DNA from: JACKII01 sp963807085
GTDB taxonomy: Bacteria; Pseudomonadota; Alphaproteobacteria; Bin95
DNA: 64,000 nt
Reading direction: 5' to 3'
Assembly (NCBI GenBank): GCA_963807085.1
Contig: CAWEBB010000024.1
Span: 130,374-194,373 of the forward strand
Shown here: positions 17,017 through 25,605 of the stretch, piece by piece
Layout: each line of letters opens with the position of its first letter
Position numbering within the stretch: the stretch's first letter is position 1
Notes under the pieces: model-generated
Database searches by the model: none
What the model was told of the DNA's origin: nothing
The model's input: only the letters and a program-made list of their open reading frames with translations
Program-made: the position numbers and the translations under genes

Positions 17017-18556
17017 GAGCAAGACAGACGGCGCCGGCACGCCGGGGGTGCTCGACAGAACGCTGCAGGCGCTGCTGGACAGCCCAGCCCCCGAACCCCA
17101 ACTGAGCGAGATCGGCAAGGTCGCGGAGGTCGGCGACGGCATCGCGATCGTCACCGGTCTGGCCCGCGCGCTTTCCGATGAATTGCTGGAGTTCGCCTCT
17201 GGCGTCAGCGGCATCGTCTTGGACCTGGAGCTCGGTCGGCTGGGCGTCGTTCTGCTGGGGCCGTCTGAGCTCATTACGGTTGGCGAACATGTGCGGCGCA
17301 CCAACAAGGTGGTCAGCGTGCCCGTGGGACCGGCGCTTCTGGGCCGGGTCGTCGATGCCCTGGGCAGGCCGCGCGACGGCAAGGGCGCCATCGACGCCGC
17401 GGCAGAACGTCCCGTCGAGGTCGAGGCGCCGGAAATCCTGCACCGGTCCGCGGTTTCGCGGCCATTGGCGACGGGGCTCAAGGCAATCGACGCGGCGGTT
17501 CCGGTCGGCCTCGGCCAGCGCGAGTTGATCATCGGCGACCGGCAGACGGGGAAAACCTCGATCGCGGTGGATACTATCCTGAACCAGGCGGAAACGGGCG
17601 TGATCTGCATCTATTGCGCCATCGGCCAGCGCGGCGATGCGGTCGCCAAGGTCATCGGCGCCATCAACGACGGCGGGATGGCGGAGAACACAGTCATCCT
17701 TTCCGTTGGCGACGAGGAAGCGCCGGGCCTTTCCTACATCGCCCCTTATGCCGCCATGTCGATCGCCGAAAGCTTTGCCGCGAAGGCGCGCGACGTCCTG
17801 GTCGTCCTCGACGATCTGACCCACCACGCGCGCTCGTATCGCGAATTGTCGTTGCTGCTGCGGCGCCCGCCGGGCCGCGAGGCGTTTCCGGGCGATATCT
17901 TCTATGTCCATGCCCGGCTGCTGGAGCGGGGCGGGCAGTTCACGGCCGAGGCGGGCGGCGGCTCGATTACGGTGCTGCCGGTGGTGGAGACCCAGGCCGA
18001 AAACCTGTCGGCCTATATCCCCACTAACCTGATTTCCATTACCGACGGGCAGATCTACCTCTCGCCGCGCCTGGTGCGCACCAATCAGTTTCCTGCCGTC
18101 GATCTCGGGGTCTCCGTCTCACGCGTGGGCGGCAAGGCGCAAAGCCGTGCCTTCCGCGCGGTCGCCGGCAACCTGCGCGTGACGCTGTCGCAATTCGAGG
18201 AGCTGGAGGATTTCGCCCGCTTCGGCACGCGGCTCGACGACGCCACCAAGGCGCGGCTGACCCGCGGCGCGGGGGTGCGGGCGGCGCTGCGCCAGGCGGA
18301 ACGCGACCCGATGCCGGCGGCAGAGCAATTGGCGGTGCTGCTGGCCGCGATGGAAGGCTTGTTCGATGGACTGCCCGAGGCCTATACGGTCGCAGCCATG
18401 CTGGCGGTCAGGCGAGCGATGCGCGGCGGTGACCGCAATGTTGCAGCGCGCATTGCGGCGGATGAACTCCTCGGCGACGAGGATCGCGCCTGGATCGTCG
18501 AAACCGCACGCGAAGCCATCACGGCAATGGCGGACGGTCATGCCCGAAACGCTTGA
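16988..18556 (+). CDS. atpA: N-type F-ATPase alpha subunit
   Basis: Non-catalytic nucleotide-binding F1 subunit of about 520 aa. Walker A is GDRQTGKT, Walker B is DVLVVLDDLT, followed by HARSYRELSLLLRRPPGREAFPGDIFY. The 'arginine finger' region VDLGVSVSRVGGKAQ is present. Start choice: ATG 16988 has GAAGGTGG about 8 bases upstream; ATG 17006 (MSIESKTDG) is an equally reasonable alternative. Both lie inside the end of atpF. The end overlaps the atpG ATG by 17 bases. No frameshift is seen. Confidence 0.93.
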   Translation: MRKLQAMSIESKTDGAGTPGVLDRTLQALLDSPAPEPQLSEIGKVAEVGDGIAIVTGLARALSDELLEFASGVSGIVLDLELGRLGVVLLGPSELITVGEHVRRTNKVVSVPVGPALLGRVVDALGRPRDGKGAIDAAAERPVEVEAPEILHRSAVSRPLATGLKAIDAAVPVGLGQRELIIGDRQTGKTSIAVDTILNQAETGVICIYCAIGQRGDAVAKVIGAINDGGMAENTVILSVGDEEAPGLSYIAPYAAMSIAESFAAKARDVLVVLDDLTHHARSYRELSLLLRRPPGREAFPGDIFYVHARLLERGGQFTAEAGGGSITVLPVVETQAENLSAYIPTNLISITDGQIYLSPRLVRTNQFPAVDLGVSVSRVGGKAQSRAFRAVAGNLRVTLSQFEELEDFARFGTRLDDATKARLTRGAGVRAALRQAERDPMPAAEQLAVLLAAMEGLFDGLPEAYTVAAMLAVRRAMRGGDRNVAARIAADELLGDEDRAWIVETAREAITAMADGHARNA

Positions 18557-19469
18557 AACCCTTACCCGCAGAACCGACACGCTGAACAGCATTCGCGGCA
18601 TCGTCCATACGATGAAAACGCTGTCGGCCATCAACGCGCTGCCCTACGAACAGGCCGCGCACTCCATCGACGCCTATCTCGACGTGGTTTTAAAGGGGCT
18701 GCACGCCTTTCTGCATCGCAACGGACCGCTCGCCCTGAACTCGCAGCAGCAGGAGGCGGCTCATGTCCTCATCGCCTTTGGCTCGGATCATGGCCTTTGC
18801 GGCAACTACAACGAGATCGTTGCCGATGAGGTGGCCCGTCACCTGAAAGCGCAGGCGTCCTCACCCAATGCCGATCGTGTGCTGTGTGTTGGCGTGCAGA
18901 TGGAGGATGCGTTGGCGGGGCTGGGGATACATGCCGAAAGGGCGTTGCTGCCGCCCGCAACGGCTGAGGGGCTCGGCCGGCTCGCCGGCGATCTGGTCAC
19001 GCGCCTGGACGATATCCGCGCCGCCAGCCCAACCGTAGACGTAGAGGTCACGCTCGTCTTTACCGAGCGCGCGCCGCATGGCCTCCAGGCGCCGGTCGCA
19101 CAGCGGCTGTTGCCGCTCGATGAGGCGGTGATCGACGACCTGGCCCGCCGCCCCTGGAAATCGCGCAGCCTGCCGACATTCACCTTGCCGCCGGACGACC
19201 TGCTGGCGGCGTTGGTCCGGGGCTATCTGTTCGCAAGCATCTTCCGGGCAGCGGCCGAGGCCCTGGTCACCGAAAACGCCGCCCGGCTCGCCCGCATGCA
19301 ACAGGCGGAGCAGTCGGTCGATGAACGGCTCGAGGCGTTGAAGTCCGAGACGCGCCTCGCCCGGCAAAACGAAATCACCACTGAACTGCTGGATGTCATT
19401 ATCGGGTTCGAGGCGCTAAAGGACCGGGAACGGCGGCTCGAGAAGCAGCGCGCGTCGATGACACCATGA
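18540..19469 (+). CDS. atpG: N-type F-ATPase gamma subunit
   Basis: Central rotor shaft of F1, 309 aa. The N-terminal helix (LTRRTDTLNSIRGIVHTMKTLSAINA) and the C-terminal helix (LKSETRLARQNEITTELLDVIIGFEAL) form the coiled coil. The Rossmann-like middle contains FGSDHGLCGNYNE, the conserved gamma motif. It is longer and more divergent than housekeeping gamma subunits, as is usual for N-ATPases. It ends the ATPase operon, and its TGA overlaps the ATG of a small gene of unknown function. Confidence 0.92.
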   Translation: MPETLETLTRRTDTLNSIRGIVHTMKTLSAINALPYEQAAHSIDAYLDVVLKGLHAFLHRNGPLALNSQQQEAAHVLIAFGSDHGLCGNYNEIVADEVARHLKAQASSPNADRVLCVGVQMEDALAGLGIHAERALLPPATAEGLGRLAGDLVTRLDDIRAASPTVDVEVTLVFTERAPHGLQAPVAQRLLPLDEAVIDDLARRPWKSRSLPTFTLPPDDLLAALVRGYLFASIFRAAAEALVTENAARLARMQQAEQSVDERLEALKSETRLARQNEITTELLDVIIGFEALKDRERRLEKQRASMTP

Positions 19470-19897
19470 GCGCCCCTATGGGCTGCCAGCTCATCGGTCG
19501 CTGGCGCATTATCGAGGCTGACATGTGGGAGCGCGACTATCTCGACCTGGTCGAAGACGCCTTCATGAGCATCGGCGCGGACGGCCATGGCGAAATCGCC
19601 TTCGGGGCCATGCAGGCGGGGCTCGACCTGGAATACAGCCGGACGCTGGTGTTCTTCACCTGGGCCGGCTTCGACGAGATGGACGAGGTTTGGGGCTCCG
19701 GTTCGGCCGAATTGCAGGACGACGGGACGCTCGAAATCGAGCTTTCCTTCCATGGCGGCGATGATGCTGTCCTCAAAGCCCACATTCCTAAGTGCCTAAC
19801 TCATCTGTGGATGCCCCCGGTGATGCAAGTGGAATTTGAACGGTTCGCGCATATGATCGGGTGCGGTCATCTGTCAGGCATCATGGTGCGGCTTTGA
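19466..19897 (+). CDS. Conserved protein of unknown function coupled to atpG
   Basis: Soluble protein of 143 aa starting MSAPMGCQLIGRWRIIEADMWERDYLDLV. I recognise the pattern (GRWRI...W.RDYLDL..., then FTWAGFDEMDEVWGSGSAEL and IELSFHGGDDAVLKA) as a widespread short hypothetical family, with no known function. The ATG overlaps the atpG stop (ATGA). The family usually ends soon after GGDD. The last 35 or so residues here (HIPKCLTHLWMPP...) do not look native and probably reflect a truncated end joined to other DNA near 19785, just before the IS110-family element. Confidence 0.65.
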   Translation: MSAPMGCQLIGRWRIIEADMWERDYLDLVEDAFMSIGADGHGEIAFGAMQAGLDLEYSRTLVFFTWAGFDEMDEVWGSGSAELQDDGTLEIELSFHGGDDAVLKAHIPKCLTHLWMPPVMQVEFERFAHMIGCGHLSGIMVRL

Positions 19898-20064
19898 AGA
19901 TGCCGCGGGCCGGTATGGAGATACGCGGATCGGGTCCAGATCAAAAGTACGGGCTCGATGCCCTTTGAATCAGACTGGTTTTCCCGATCCCGATCTTGCC
20001 GATCGTCTGCCCTTACTGTTCTGTAACCTCCTCACATTCCCGACGTACCGGCGTCCGGCCGCGC

Positions 20065-21090
20065 TCAGGCGGCCAGAGCCGGATTCCGGTAGTCTTCCTT
20101 CTTCACCAGCATGGCCCAAAGCCTGCGCGCCATGCGGTTTGCGAGCGCGATGGCAACCACCATGCGCGGCTTCTTCTCCAGCATCTTCTGGAGCCACGAG
20201 CCTTCGGGCGTGCCTTTCCGGGCGCCCCAGTTCACCACAGCCATGGCGCCGATAATCAGCAGCCTTCGAATGTCGCGCTGCCCCATCTTCGAGGTTTTGC
20301 CCAACCGTTGCCTGCCGCCGGTCGAGTGCTGTTTGGGCACTAGCCCGAGCCAGGCCGCAAAATCGCGGCCTCTACGGAAGACCTCCATCGGTGGCGCGAA
20401 GGCTGCAACCGCCATCGCTGTTATCGGTCCCACGCCCGGCATGGTCTGCAAGCGGCGCGCCGCCTCATCCGACGCCGCAGCGATACGGAGCGGCTTTTCA
20501 AGCTTATCAATCCGCTCTGTCAGCGCGGCGATCTGGTCGAGGTAAATCTTCCCGATCTCGACCACCACAGGTGGCAGGCCGTTCTGCGGGTCTTCCAAAA
20601 TCTCGACCAGGCGTTTCAAATGCACCGTCTTCTTCGGAGCGACGCTGCCGTACTCGGCAAGGTGACCGCGCAGAGCATTGATCAACTGCGTGCGTTGCCG
20701 GATCAGCAGATCGCGGGTGCGAAAGAGCATCGCCTGTGCCTGCTGTTCTTTCGTTTTCACCGCGACGGTCCGCATCGTCGGTCGAGAAGCTGCTTCGGTA
20801 ATGGCTTCAGCATCGGATGCATCGTTCTTTTGCCGCTTCACGAACGGCTTCACATAAATTGGCGGGATCAGCTTGACCTCGTGCCTGAATTTCCCGATCT
20901 CGCGGCCCCAATCATGCGCCGTCGCGCAAGCTTCCATGGCCACAATGCAGCGCGGCTGCTTCGCGAAGAACGGCAGAACCTGCGCCCGCGTCAGCTTCTT
21001 TCGGAACAGGACCGAACCGTCCGCCGCCGCGCCGTGGACCTGAAAGCTGTGCTTTGCCAAGTCCAAACCGATGATGCTAACCTCTACCAT
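20065..21090 (-). CDS. IS110-family transposase, IS1111-like
   Basis: DEDD-type transposase/recombinase of about 341 aa from ATG 21090 (MVEVSIIGLDLAKHSFQVHG). Acidic catalytic residues are in GLDLAKH, AMEACATAHDWG and KNDASDAEAI. The C-terminal half has the helix-hairpin TMPGVGPITAMAVAAF and the serine-containing STGGRQRLGKTSKMGQRDIRRLL, typical of the IS1111 branch. The frame is intact. IS110-family elements leave little or no target duplication and carry non-coding ends that specify a bridge RNA; see the neighbouring structured region. A longer frame to 21168 exists, but MVEVSIIG is the family start. Confidence 0.9.
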   Translation of the reverse strand: MVEVSIIGLDLAKHSFQVHGAAADGSVLFRKKLTRAQVLPFFAKQPRCIVAMEACATAHDWGREIGKFRHEVKLIPPIYVKPFVKRQKNDASDAEAITEAASRPTMRTVAVKTKEQQAQAMLFRTRDLLIRQRTQLINALRGHLAEYGSVAPKKTVHLKRLVEILEDPQNGLPPVVVEIGKIYLDQIAALTERIDKLEKPLRIAAASDEAARRLQTMPGVGPITAMAVAAFAPPMEVFRRGRDFAAWLGLVPKQHSTGGRQRLGKTSKMGQRDIRRLLIIGAMAVVNWGARKGTPEGSWLQKMLEKKPRMVVAIALANRMARRLWAMLVKKEDYRNPALAA

Positions 21091-21295
21091 GGGTGTCCCT
21101 TTCCTCTTTGTCGATTCAAGCAATCGCCAACTTGGCACATTGCGATGCCAGAAGATGGCGGCATCCACATAGGGTAATCGCGGGAGCGAGTTACCCTGAA
21201 CTGATCATATTCTTGGAGGGCGGCTGTTCCCCGATAGGATGGAAATACGGGCTCACGACTGGACGCCGGGCCCAAGCATCAGATGGAGAACAGCC
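21091..21295. other. Structured non-coding region between two divergent IS110-family transposases
   Basis: About 205 bases without a gene, serving as the upstream region of both flanking transposase genes. It contains a strong hairpin at 21172-21196 (GGGTAA-TCGC...GCGA-G-TTACCC, ten base pairs with one bulge). A second stem lies at 21144-21165 (GATGCC/GGCATC). IS110-branch elements encode their bridge RNA in the 5' non-coding end, so this is a candidate bridge-RNA region for one of the two elements. The exact element boundary inside the stretch cannot be placed. Confidence 0.4.
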
Positions 21296-22323
21296 ATGGA
21301 AGAATATATCGGTCTCGACGTGTCCATGAAAGAGACAGCGGTGTCGATCCGCCGTGAAGGAAAGCGCATCTGGCGCGGCAGGTGCGCCTCCGATCCCAGG
21401 ATCATTGCTGAACTTATCCGTAAGCGGGCACCCGCCGTAAAACGCGTGGTGTTCGAGACCGGGCCTCTGTCCGTATGGTTCTATCATGCGCTGCAAGAAG
21501 AGGGGATGCCGGCGATCTGCATTGATGCACGCCACGCCAAGGCAGCGCTCGACATGGCCGCCAACAAGACCGATGCGAACGACGCCGATGGCTTGGCGCA
21601 TCTTGCAGAGGCGGGCTTCTTCCGCGAGGTGCGGGTAAAAGGGTTCGAAAGCATGCTGACCCGCACTCTCGTGGCGGCACGCACCAGGCTTGTCAGGATC
21701 ACCACCGAGCTTTCGAACCAGATCCGCGGCATCATGAAGACATTCGGGCTGCTCGTTCCCGCAGGCAAGGGGAGCACGTTTGAGAAAAATGTCCGCGTCC
21801 TGCTTGTCGATCAGGAAGGACTTGCTCCCATCGTGCTGCCGATGCTGGAAGCGTGGCGCAGCATGCGTATGCGTGCTGCGGAAATGGGCCGCCAGCTTGT
21901 CGCTGCTGCACGTCAAAGCCAAGCGTGTCAGATTTTAATGTCAATCCCTGGCGTCGGTGTGATCACCGCGACCTCTTTCGCAACCGCCATTGAGGGGACC
22001 CCGGCAACTTCAAGAAGTCCCGCTCCGTCGGCGCTTGGCTCGGTCTGACAACCCGTCGCTACCAATCAGGAGAGGTAGACTATGATGGCCACATATCTCG
22101 ACGAGGCGATCGTCATTTGCGCGGCCTTCTTTACGAAGCCGCCACGGTCATCCTGACCCGCAGTTTGGCCGACAGTGTCCTGCGGACATGGGGCCTCAAG
22201 CTTAGGGAGCGGGTTGGCTTCAAGCGAGCTGCCGTTGCCGTAGCCCGAAAACTGGCCGTGACGATGCACGCGATGCTCAAGACCGGCGAGTTGTTTGACC
22301 GAAGCGCCGGAGCCACAGCATGA
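21296..22323 (+). pseudogene. IS110-family transposase with a frameshift
   Basis: A second, distinct IS110-family transposase. The start is ATG 21296 (MEEYIGLDVSMKETAVSI, with GATGGAGAAC before it). Catalytic acidic residues are in GLDVSMKET, FETGPLSVW and NKTDANDADGLA. The C-terminal part has IPGVGVITATSFATAIE, after which the frame is lost near 21993-22000. The other frame continues with KKSRSVGAWLGLTTRRYQSGEVDYDG and ends at 22321-22323 after LFDRSAGATA. One missing or two extra bases explain it. Total length would be about 340 aa. It may be dead or carry a consensus error. Confidence 0.85.
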
Positions 22324-22560
22324 AATCTGGAAGATAGCGTTCAAGATCTGAACGCTTGAGACGTCCCTGCCGGGACGTGGGCCGAGCTATTCCGTTGATG
22401 GGGTTGCACCGCTGGCTCAGCAAAGTGCGTCGTCCACATTGAAGGCTCCTCCCGCGAAGCTCCATCATGCGGCGGCTGATGCCGACCGCGAAGACAACCG
22501 TGCACCCGGCAAACGTATCTCGAGCCGAAAAGAGGCTTGACCCTCCCACCTCGATTAGAC
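22324..22560 (+). ncRNA. Candidate structured RNA in the 3' end of the IS110-family element
   Basis: Immediately after the transposase stop lie two perfect hairpins in tandem. The first is AGCGTTCA-AGATC-TGAACGCT (22336-22356), the second ACGTCCC-TGCC-GGGACGT (22361-22378). About 180 further non-coding bases follow before the IS5-family element. In IS1111-branch elements the bridge RNA is encoded in the 3' non-coding end. The hairpins could alternatively be a simple terminator, although no T-run follows the second stem. No experimental or alignment support is available here. Confidence 0.35.
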
Positions 22561-23355
22561 AACACCATCAAAAGTTCAGCCGTTATAGCAGTACCTTGCA
22601 ATGCGTCTGGTCATGAAACGAATGCTGGCGATGTAGGCCCATGCGGTGGAGCTTTCGATCGTTGTCTCCCAGTCTTTTGCCAGCCGGCGGCAGCGGCCAA
22701 GCCAAGCAAAGGTCCGTTCAACCACCCAGCGTCGGGGCAGGACCTCGAAGCCCTTGGCTCTGTCGCTTCTTCGGATGATTTCGATCACCCATTCGCCGCC
22801 GCCCTTGAGGGCCCGTCTTAGCTTGTCTCCAGCATAGCCACCGTCAGCAAAAATGTGCCGTAGCCACGGAAAACGAAAGCGGGCGGCCTTCAGCACTGCG
22901 GGCGCACCATCGCGGTCCTGCACATCGGCGCCATGGATGAGGATCACCAGCAGCAATCCGAGCGTATCGGTCAGAATGTGGCGCTTGCGGCCTTTGACCT
23001 TCTTGCCAGCGTCATAGCCTGAAATGCCGCCGCTTTCGGTGGTTTTCACGCTCTGAGAGTTGATCACCCCGGCGGTCGGGCTGGCCTCCCGGCCCTCCAA
23101 CTCTCTCGCGCTCATTGCCAGCAATCCGTTGAGCGTCGCGAACAACCCCGATCGCGCCAAGCGTAGAAATAACCTTGGACCGTGCTTGTCGGCGGGAAGT
23201 CCTTTGGCAGCGCTCGCCACTGACAGCCGCTCGACCCAATATAGGGGATCGCATTCATCACCTCGCGCAGTGTTCCCCGTCAGCACCTATGGCACAAATT
23301 TGAGGTTGTGAATTAAGGAGGATTGGGGCTTCGTCGTAGTGACGAAGGAACGAAG

Positions 23356-23742
23356 ATGAAGACCCAATCCTCCTCGAGAAGATCGCCGGTGAAGGCCCCT
23401 GCTGAGCGGGTAGTGAAAGACATCCGGCGCGCAACCCGCCGCCATTTTTCGGCAGAGGACAAGATCCGCACCGTGCTGGACGGCCTGCGCGGTGACGACA
23501 GCATTGCCAAGCTATGCCGCAAGGAAGGCATTGCCCAGAGCCTGTACTACACTTGGTCGAAGGAGTTCATGGAGGCCGGGAAGCGCCGCCTGGCCGGCGA
23601 CACTGCCCGTGCCGCGACCACCGGCGAGGTCCAGGATCTGCGCCGGGAGGCCCGAGCCCTGAAGGAATGCGTTGCCGACCTGACGCTCGAGAACCGTCTG
23701 CTCAAGAAAAGCATGATTGCGGATGGGGGCGACGACGAATGA
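23356..23742 (+). CDS. IS3-type element orfA (copy 1)
   Basis: Small transposase subunit with a helix-turn-helix (FSAEDKIRTVLDGLRGDDSIAKLCRKEGIAQSLYYTWSKEFMEAG) and a C-terminal leucine-rich coiled coil (ALKECVADLTLENRLLKKSM). The ATG at 23356 has AAGGAACG just upstream. It overlaps orfB at ATGA (23739-23742). orfB is in the -1 frame relative to orfA, which fits the programmed -1 frameshifting used in this family, with an AAGAAAAG slippery-looking stretch near 23704. The frame is intact here, unlike copy 2. Confidence 0.85.
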   Translation: MKTQSSSRRSPVKAPAERVVKDIRRATRRHFSAEDKIRTVLDGLRGDDSIAKLCRKEGIAQSLYYTWSKEFMEAGKRRLAGDTARAATTGEVQDLRREARALKECVADLTLENRLLKKSMIADGGDDE

Positions 23743-24425
23743 GATACCCCGCATCTGAAAAGCTCGAGATCATCAGGATCGTCGAGCAGTCGCACCTGCC
23801 TGCAAAACGCACGCTGGGCCAGCTCGGCATCGCGCGCCGCACGTTTTATCGCTGGTATGACCGCTATCTCGAGGGCGGGCCTGAGGCGCTGGAGGATCGG
23901 CCCTCGGCACCAAGTCGGGTGTGGAACCGCATCGGCGACGATATCCAGGACCAGATCGTCGAGATGGCGCTGGATTACAGCGAGCTATCACCGCGCGAAC
24001 TGGCGGTGCGCTTTACCGACGAGAAGCGCTACTTCGTGTCCGAAGCCACGGTTTACCGCCTGTTGAAGGCCCACGATCTGATCACCAGCCCGGCCTATGT
24101 CGTGATCAAGGCTGCCGATCAGTTCCACACAAAGACCACGCGACCGAACGAGATGTGGCAGACCGACTTCACCTACTTCAAGATCATCGGGTGGGGTTGG
24201 ATGTATCTGTCGACCGTGCTCGACGATTACTCGCGCTACATTATCGCTTGGAAGCTGTGCACCAACATGCGGGCCGAGGACGTGACCGACACGCTGGACC
24301 TCGCCCTCAAGGCCTCGGGCTGCGATCATGCCACGGTGCTGCACAAGCCCAGGCTGCTCAGCGATAATGGTCCCAGCTACATCGCTGGCGAACTGGCGGA
24401 ATACATCGAGGCCCAGAAGATGAGC

Positions 24426-25605
24426 TGTAAAGCACGTGACTTGATCTGACACTCTTGCTCCACTGGAGCGCAAATGAGGAGTGTCGATCCATGACCAGCA
24501 TTCAAGATAAGATCATCAAACCAAAGTAGGGGCTGTTGGAGCTAGCCAAGCAGCTCGGCAGCGTCAGCCAGGCCTGTAAGGTGATGGGGTACTCGCGGGA
24601 CAGCTTTTACCGGTTCCGCGATCTTTATGAGCAGGGCGGGGCCGAAGCGCTGATTGATCTCTCGCGCCGCAAGCCGCTGCTGAAGAACCGGGTGCCCGAG
24701 CACGTGGAGAAAGCCGTCGTTGATCTGGCCATCGAGAACCCGGCGCTGGGCCAGAAGCGGGCGTCCTGGGAACTGCAGCAGAAGGGCGTGATGGTCTCAT
24801 CGTCCGGCGTGCGTTCGATCTGGCTGCGCCATGACCTGGAGACGATGAAGAAAAGGCTGAAGGCGCTGGAGGCCCGCTCGGCCCAGGAAGGCATTCTCCT
24901 GACCGAAGAGCAATTGGCGGCGCTGGAAAAGGCCAAGCAGAAACGGGCAGCCCACGGCGAGATCGAGAGCGACCATCCGGGCTTCCTTGGTAGCCAGGAC
25001 ACCTACTATGTCGGCACGATGAAGGGCGTTGGGCGGATCTATCAGCAGACCTTCATCGACACCTACGCCCGCACCGCTCAGGCCAAGCTTTATACGGAAA
25101 AGACGGCGATCACGGCGGCCGATCTGCTGAACGACCGGGTGATCCCGTTCTACGCCGAGCATGGTATCGCCCTGCTACGCATCCTGACCGACCGCGGCAC
25201 CGAGTATTGCGGCAAGGTCGAAAACCACGCCTATCAGCTCTACCTGGCCGTCGAGGACATCGACCACACGCGGACCAAGGCGAACAGCCCGCAGACCAAC
25301 GGTATTTGCGAGCGCTTCCACCGGACCATCAAGGATGAGTTCTACGACATCGCCTTCCGCAAGAAACTTTACCGCTCTGTTGAGGAACTCCAGACAGACC
25401 TAGATTATTGGCTAGCAAAATACAACGAACAACGGCCACACTCTGGGAGGTATTGCTATGGCAAGACACCCATGCAAACCTTCCGGGAAACGCTGCACAT
25501 CGCTGTTGAAAAGACCATCCGAACGCCGGATTTATCTGGCAGCTACAAACCCGCTCTCAGCATTGCTGAGTAGCCTGTCCGTCAGATCAAGTGCCGAGTT
25601 TTACA
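24426..25605 (+). mobile_element. IS481-family element inserted in IS3 copy 1
   Basis: 1,180-bp element with terminal inverted repeats TGTAAAGCACGTGACTTGAT on the left and, as reverse complement, TGTAAAACTCGGCACTTGAT on the right. It is flanked by a 22-base direct repeat of the target: 24404-24425 equals 25606-25627, both starting CATCGAGGCCC and ending GATGAGC. The uninterrupted copy 2 (39134-39155) has this sequence once, so it is a true target duplication. IS481 duplications are usually 4-15 bp, so this one is unusually long. Confidence 0.92.
24491..25573 (+). pseudogene. IS481-family transposase with an amber codon near the start
   Basis: The family start is visible at ATG 24491 (MTSIQDKIIKPK). 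Codon 13 is TAG (24527-24529) where the family has Leu, then GLLELAKQLGSVSQACKVMGYSRDSFYRF follows in the same frame. The rest is intact: a HTH, then an rve core with acidic residues in FIDTYARTAQAKL, LRILTDRGTEYC and GICERFHRTIKDEFYDI, ending KTPMQTFRETL...SIAE. A TTG at 24536 could re-initiate translation of about 345 aa, so residual activity is not excluded. Otherwise the element is dead through a single T-to-A change. Confidence 0.85.

Noticed and set aside
16247..17911. A 554-codon frame opposite atpF and atpA.
   Set aside because: Mirror-image artefact of the GC-rich atp genes; no recognisable motif.
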